The position numbers were made by a program, and so were the translations under genes. Below, in pieces: positions 6,234 to 6,256 of a DNA stretch of 6,256 nucleotides. The notes under the pieces are model-generated. The model did not search any database and was not told the origin of the DNA. It saw nothing but the letters and a program-made list of their open reading frames with translations. Positions within the stretch are counted from its first letter, which is position 1. Each line of letters opens with the position of its first letter. Location: NCBI GenBank assembly GCA_965371945.1, contig CBDVAK010000211.1, forward strand, positions 1-6,256. The letters run 5' to 3'. The DNA comes from CBDVAK01 sp965371945 (lineage in GTDB: Bacteria; Pseudomonadota; Gammaproteobacteria; Competibacterales; JAHEDQ01).

Positions 6234-6256
6234 CGGAATATCCTCGTGATATTAGG

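Noticed and set aside
1..6256. Mobile elements, CRISPR arrays, tRNA/rRNA genes, toxin-antitoxin or defence genes
   Set aside because: No transposase, integrase, array of direct repeats, RNA gene structure or defence-type domain was seen on either strand.

Overview
The window looks like chromosomal core DNA from a GC-rich gammaproteobacterium (about 60% GC by eye). The evidence is a cyclophilin very close to Escherichia coli PpiB in length and sequence, a DUF455 ferritin-like protein of the proteobacterial type, a YjbQ protein, and a TrkA/RCK-type potassium channel. Genes are tightly packed. I see no insertion sequence, CRISPR array, tRNA, rRNA or phage gene. The species cannot be named from this window.

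Layout: (1) 1-1143 (+) is the 3' part of a YyaL/SPATA20-type protein; its N-terminal thioredoxin-like domain lies outside the window. (2) 4196 down to 1209 (-) is a likely four-gene operon in the order HIT-family protein, YjbQ, a small four-helix membrane protein (DUF6394-like), and a two-helix potassium channel with two Rossmann RCK domains. The gaps are 24, 34 and 11 bp. (3) 4197-4283 is a divergent intergenic region with a 30-bp near-perfect palindrome midway between the two start codons. (4) 4284-5725 (+) is a two-gene unit, a DUF455 di-iron ferritin-like protein and a secreted protein of unknown function, joined by a 4-bp ATGA overlap. (5) 6233-5739 (-) is ppiB, convergent with that unit.

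How the genes may work together: the small membrane protein and the channel are adjacent and probably co-translated, so they may act together in potassium flux. HIT and YjbQ are soluble housekeeping-type enzymes, and their link to the channel is positional only. The DUF455 protein is predicted cytosolic and its coupled partner periplasmic, so any shared role is indirect or regulatory. The palindrome is the only site seen that could control both divergent units. No clearly new system is present. The best leads are the palindrome, the DUF6394-like/channel pair, the DUF455/secreted-protein pair, and the shortened C-terminus of the YyaL-like protein.
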